Shown here piece by piece: positions 5,003-6,402 of a DNA stretch of 6,402 nt. Each line of letters opens with the position of its first letter. Position 1 is the stretch's first letter. The notes beneath the pieces are model-generated. The model was not told the origin of the DNA and did not search any database. It was given only the letters and a program-made list of their open reading frames with translations. This stretch comes from Methanolinea sp. (GTDB lineage Archaea > Halobacteriota > Methanomicrobia > Methanomicrobiales > Methanospirillaceae). Both the position numbers and the translations under genes were made by a program. The DNA is taken from the NCBI GenBank assembly GCA_013331225.1, contig DUGV01000225.1, positions 1-6,402 on the forward strand, given 5' to 3'.

Positions 5003-5944
5003 ATGGGATTTACCCATCTCTTCGGGCCGGTCTCGTCCCGCCGCCTGGAACGGTCTCTTGGGGTGGACCTCGTTCCCTACAAGGTCTGTTCCTTTGATTG
5101 CGTATACTGCGAGGTGGGGTCCACCACCATGAGGACCGTCACACGGCAGGACTTTTTCCCTCCATCCGAAGTGGAGGAGGAGCTTGTGCGTTTTTTTTCT
5201 GGAGAGCCGTCCCTTGATTTCATCACCCTCTCGGGGTCAGGTGAACCCACATTGTCTCTCTCCCTCGGAAGGGTGGTCAGGTTTGTAAAATCCAGGTTTC
5301 CTGCCTATCCCCTGGCAGTCCTCACCAATGGAAGCCTCCTCTGGGACAGCGATGTGCAGCACGAGATCCTTCCCGCGGACGTGGTGCTCCCCACCCTCTG
5401 CACCGTCGACGAGGAGATATTCCAGAAGATTCACCGGCCAGCACCTGGCCTCACCATCAAAAAGATCGTAGAAGGACTCCGGGACTTCCGGAAGATTTAC
5501 CCAGGAGAGATCTGGCTTGAGGTCTTCCTCATCCCGGGCATCAACATGGACCGGGATCACCTCAGTGCCCTTGGAGATGAGATCAGGAGGATCCATCCGG
5601 ACAGGGTCCAGCTGAACACTCTCGACCGCCCCGGAACGGAAGCATGGGTGCGCCCGGCGAGCCGCGAGCAGCTGGCCGATGCGGCATATCATCTCGGCCT
5701 TCCCGGTGCGGAGTCCATCGAGCCTGTGCCCTATCAACGTTCCCAGGAGCAAATTTCCGCAGACCCTGCATCGATGATTGTGGAGATGATCAGTCGCCGC
5801 CCCTGCACTGTAGAAGATATTGCCCTGACGACGGGGCTGCATCTCCAGGAGGTAGGAAAACTCCTGAGAGCACTCTCCAGGGATCCTCGTTTGATGACGA
5901 AGAGAGAGGAGCGGGGGATCTTCTATTCCTGGGTCGGTGACTGA
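5003..5944 (+). CDS. Radical SAM protein, COG0731-like, with C-terminal winged-helix-like domain
   Basis: The product has 313 residues. The N-terminus FGPVSSRRLERSLGVDLVPYKVCSFDCVYCEVG (7-39) is the hallmark of the COG0731 radical SAM group, with the cluster ligands Cys29, Cys33 and Cys36 (CX3CX2C). ITLSGSGEPTLS (74-85) is the SAM-contacting GxGEPT-type motif, and AVLTNGSLL and EVFLIPGIN follow as barrel strands. Residues from about 251 to the end (ASMIVEMISRRPCTVEDIALTTGLHLQEVGKLL and on) look like a winged helix-turn-helix. The group is often annotated as related to wyosine synthase, but the TYW1/Taw1 signatures are not visible, so the substrate is unknown. The start is fixed by the family N-terminus; translation is probably leaderless. 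Its last 22 bp overlap the end of the convergent second cofH gene, so no terminator separates them. Confidence 0.85.
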   Translation: MGFTHLFGPVSSRRLERSLGVDLVPYKVCSFDCVYCEVGSTTMRTVTRQDFFPPSEVEEELVRFFSGEPSLDFITLSGSGEPTLSLSLGRVVRFVKSRFPAYPLAVLTNGSLLWDSDVQHEILPADVVLPTLCTVDEEIFQKIHRPAPGLTIKKIVEGLRDFRKIYPGEIWLEVFLIPGINMDRDHLSALGDEIRRIHPDRVQLNTLDRPGTEAWVRPASREQLADAAYHLGLPGAESIEPVPYQRSQEQISADPASMIVEMISRRPCTVEDIALTTGLHLQEVGKLLRALSRDPRLMTKREERGIFYSWVGD

Positions 5945-6402
5945 TCGTCCGCCAGGCGATAGTCTGTGAGCCTGCGACGCAACACCCGCCCGATATCCGC
6001 AACCATCCGCTCCATCTCGCGGGGATCCAGGAAGTCGGAACCGGAGGCTCCCGCATCGCCTGAAACATCGTCCGAGAACATGGTCCCGGCAAGATCGTTT
6101 GCACCCGCAAGGAGTGCCACCTGACCAAGTTTCACCCCAAGCTTCCCCCAGGAGACCTGGATGTTTTTGAAGTTGTCAAGGAAGAGGCGGGAGACTGCAA
6201 TGAGGAGGAGATCCTCCCTTCCCGTCGCACCTGGAGGAGCTTTCCCCTCGACGTAGAGCCGGGTGTTCTGGTGGAGATAGGAGAGCGGGACGAGTTCCGA
6301 AAATCCCCCGGTCCCGTCCTGGATATCACGCAGGATGGAGAGGTGGGCGATCCTGTCCCTGGGGGTCTCGCAGGAGCCGTACATGATAGTCGCGGTGGTG
6401 GG
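5923..6402 (-). CDS. cofH: FO synthase subunit 2, CofH, second paralogue (C-terminal part)
   Basis: The 3' 159 codons of a minus-strand gene, cut by the right window edge, with a TAG stop at 5925-5923. The frame stays open past the internal ATG at 6384 to the edge and reads PTTATIMYGSCET, which aligns with STATIMYGHCET in the complete CofH at 347-1480. This shows the ATG is internal rather than the start. The rest follows the same order of family segments: GGFSELVPLSYLH, GATGREDLLLIAVSRLFLDN, IQVSWGKLG, GTMFSDDVS and DFLDPREMERM. Identity to the other copy over the shared part is about 60% by eye, so the two are old paralogues and not a recent duplication. The radical SAM cysteines lie outside the window. 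Several Methanomicrobia have CofH1 and CofH2; which number this one would carry cannot be told. Confidence 0.9.
   Translation of the reverse strand, partial: PTTATIMYGSCETPRDRIAHLSILRDIQDGTGGFSELVPLSYLHQNTRLYVEGKAPPGATGREDLLLIAVSRLFLDNFKNIQVSWGKLGVKLGQVALLAGANDLAGTMFSDDVSGDAGASGSDFLDPREMERMVADIGRVLRRRLTDYRLADDQSPTQE

Noticed and set aside
5237..5842. A 201-codon minus-strand frame inside the radical SAM gene
   Set aside because: The plus-strand product has all radical SAM motifs and a canonical family start; the antisense product has no recognisable segment.
5003..5944. Assignment of the radical SAM gene as wyosine synthase Taw1/TYW1
   Set aside because: The N-terminal FGPVxSRRLxxSLGVDL and CX3CX2C pattern belongs to a different COG0731 subgroup, and TYW1 signature segments are not seen.
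5923..6384. Starting the second cofH at the internal ATG at 6384
   Set aside because: The frame continues to the window edge and aligns with the CofH family upstream of that Met, so the ATG is internal and the gene is cut by the window.
1..6402. CRISPR arrays, tRNA or rRNA genes, insertion sequences and phage genes
   Set aside because: No regularly spaced repeats, cloverleaf-like segments, transposase motifs or terminal inverted repeats with target duplications were found on either strand.

Overview
The window reads as a methanogenic archaeon, most likely of the order Methanomicrobiales (Methanoculleus, Methanofollis or Methanolinea-like). The reasons are two paralogues of CofH (coenzyme F420 / FO synthesis), MinD-type ATPases carrying inserted ferredoxin domains, a DUF134 regulator, archaeal TATA-like elements in AT-rich gaps, GC-rich coding DNA and several genes without a clear Shine-Dalgarno site. 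Genus-level placement is a guess.

Layout, left to right: (1) the 3' end of a plus-strand flavodoxin/NADPH-dependent FMN reductase-like gene (1-192); (2) a 154-bp convergent spacer with a poly-T tract and three GC-rich stem-loops; (3) a complete minus-strand cofH (347-1480); (4) an 84-bp divergent promoter region; (5) a small plus-strand DUF1805 gene (1565-1867) whose stop codon abuts the stop of the next operon; (6) a tight four-gene minus-strand operon, transcribed from 4316 down to 1868, in the order NifX/NifB-like cofactor protein, MinD-ferredoxin ATPase A, MinD-ferredoxin ATPase B, DUF134 HTH regulator; (7) a 58-bp control region holding a hairpin, a TATA-like box and a perfect CTCATATGAG palindrome; (8) minus-strand trmO/tsaA-like (4375-4881); (9) a 121-bp AT-rich divergent promoter region; (10) a plus-strand radical SAM protein of the COG0731 type with a winged-helix-like tail (5003-5944); (11) the 3' part of a second cofH on the minus strand, running off the right edge and overlapping the radical SAM gene by 22 bp.

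How the genes fit together: the two cofH genes belong to F420 biosynthesis, where CofH joins tyrosine to 5-amino-6-ribitylaminouracil before CofG closes the deazaflavin ring; no cofG is in the window. The central operon is the most interesting part. A NifX-like metallocluster-binding protein, two iron-sulfur MinD-type ATPases and a DUF134 regulator are joined by overlapping or 7-nt-spaced junctions. This gene set resembles the surroundings of the orange-protein (ORP) Mo-Cu cluster operons of sulfate reducers and other MinD/NifX clusters whose function is unsettled. A working model is ATP-dependent handling of a metal-sulfur cluster, with the last gene regulating the first through the palindrome at the promoter. 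This is inference; the sequence shows only the families, the order and the palindrome.

No tRNA, rRNA, CRISPR array, insertion sequence or other mobile element was seen. No gene-free stretch exceeds 154 bp.
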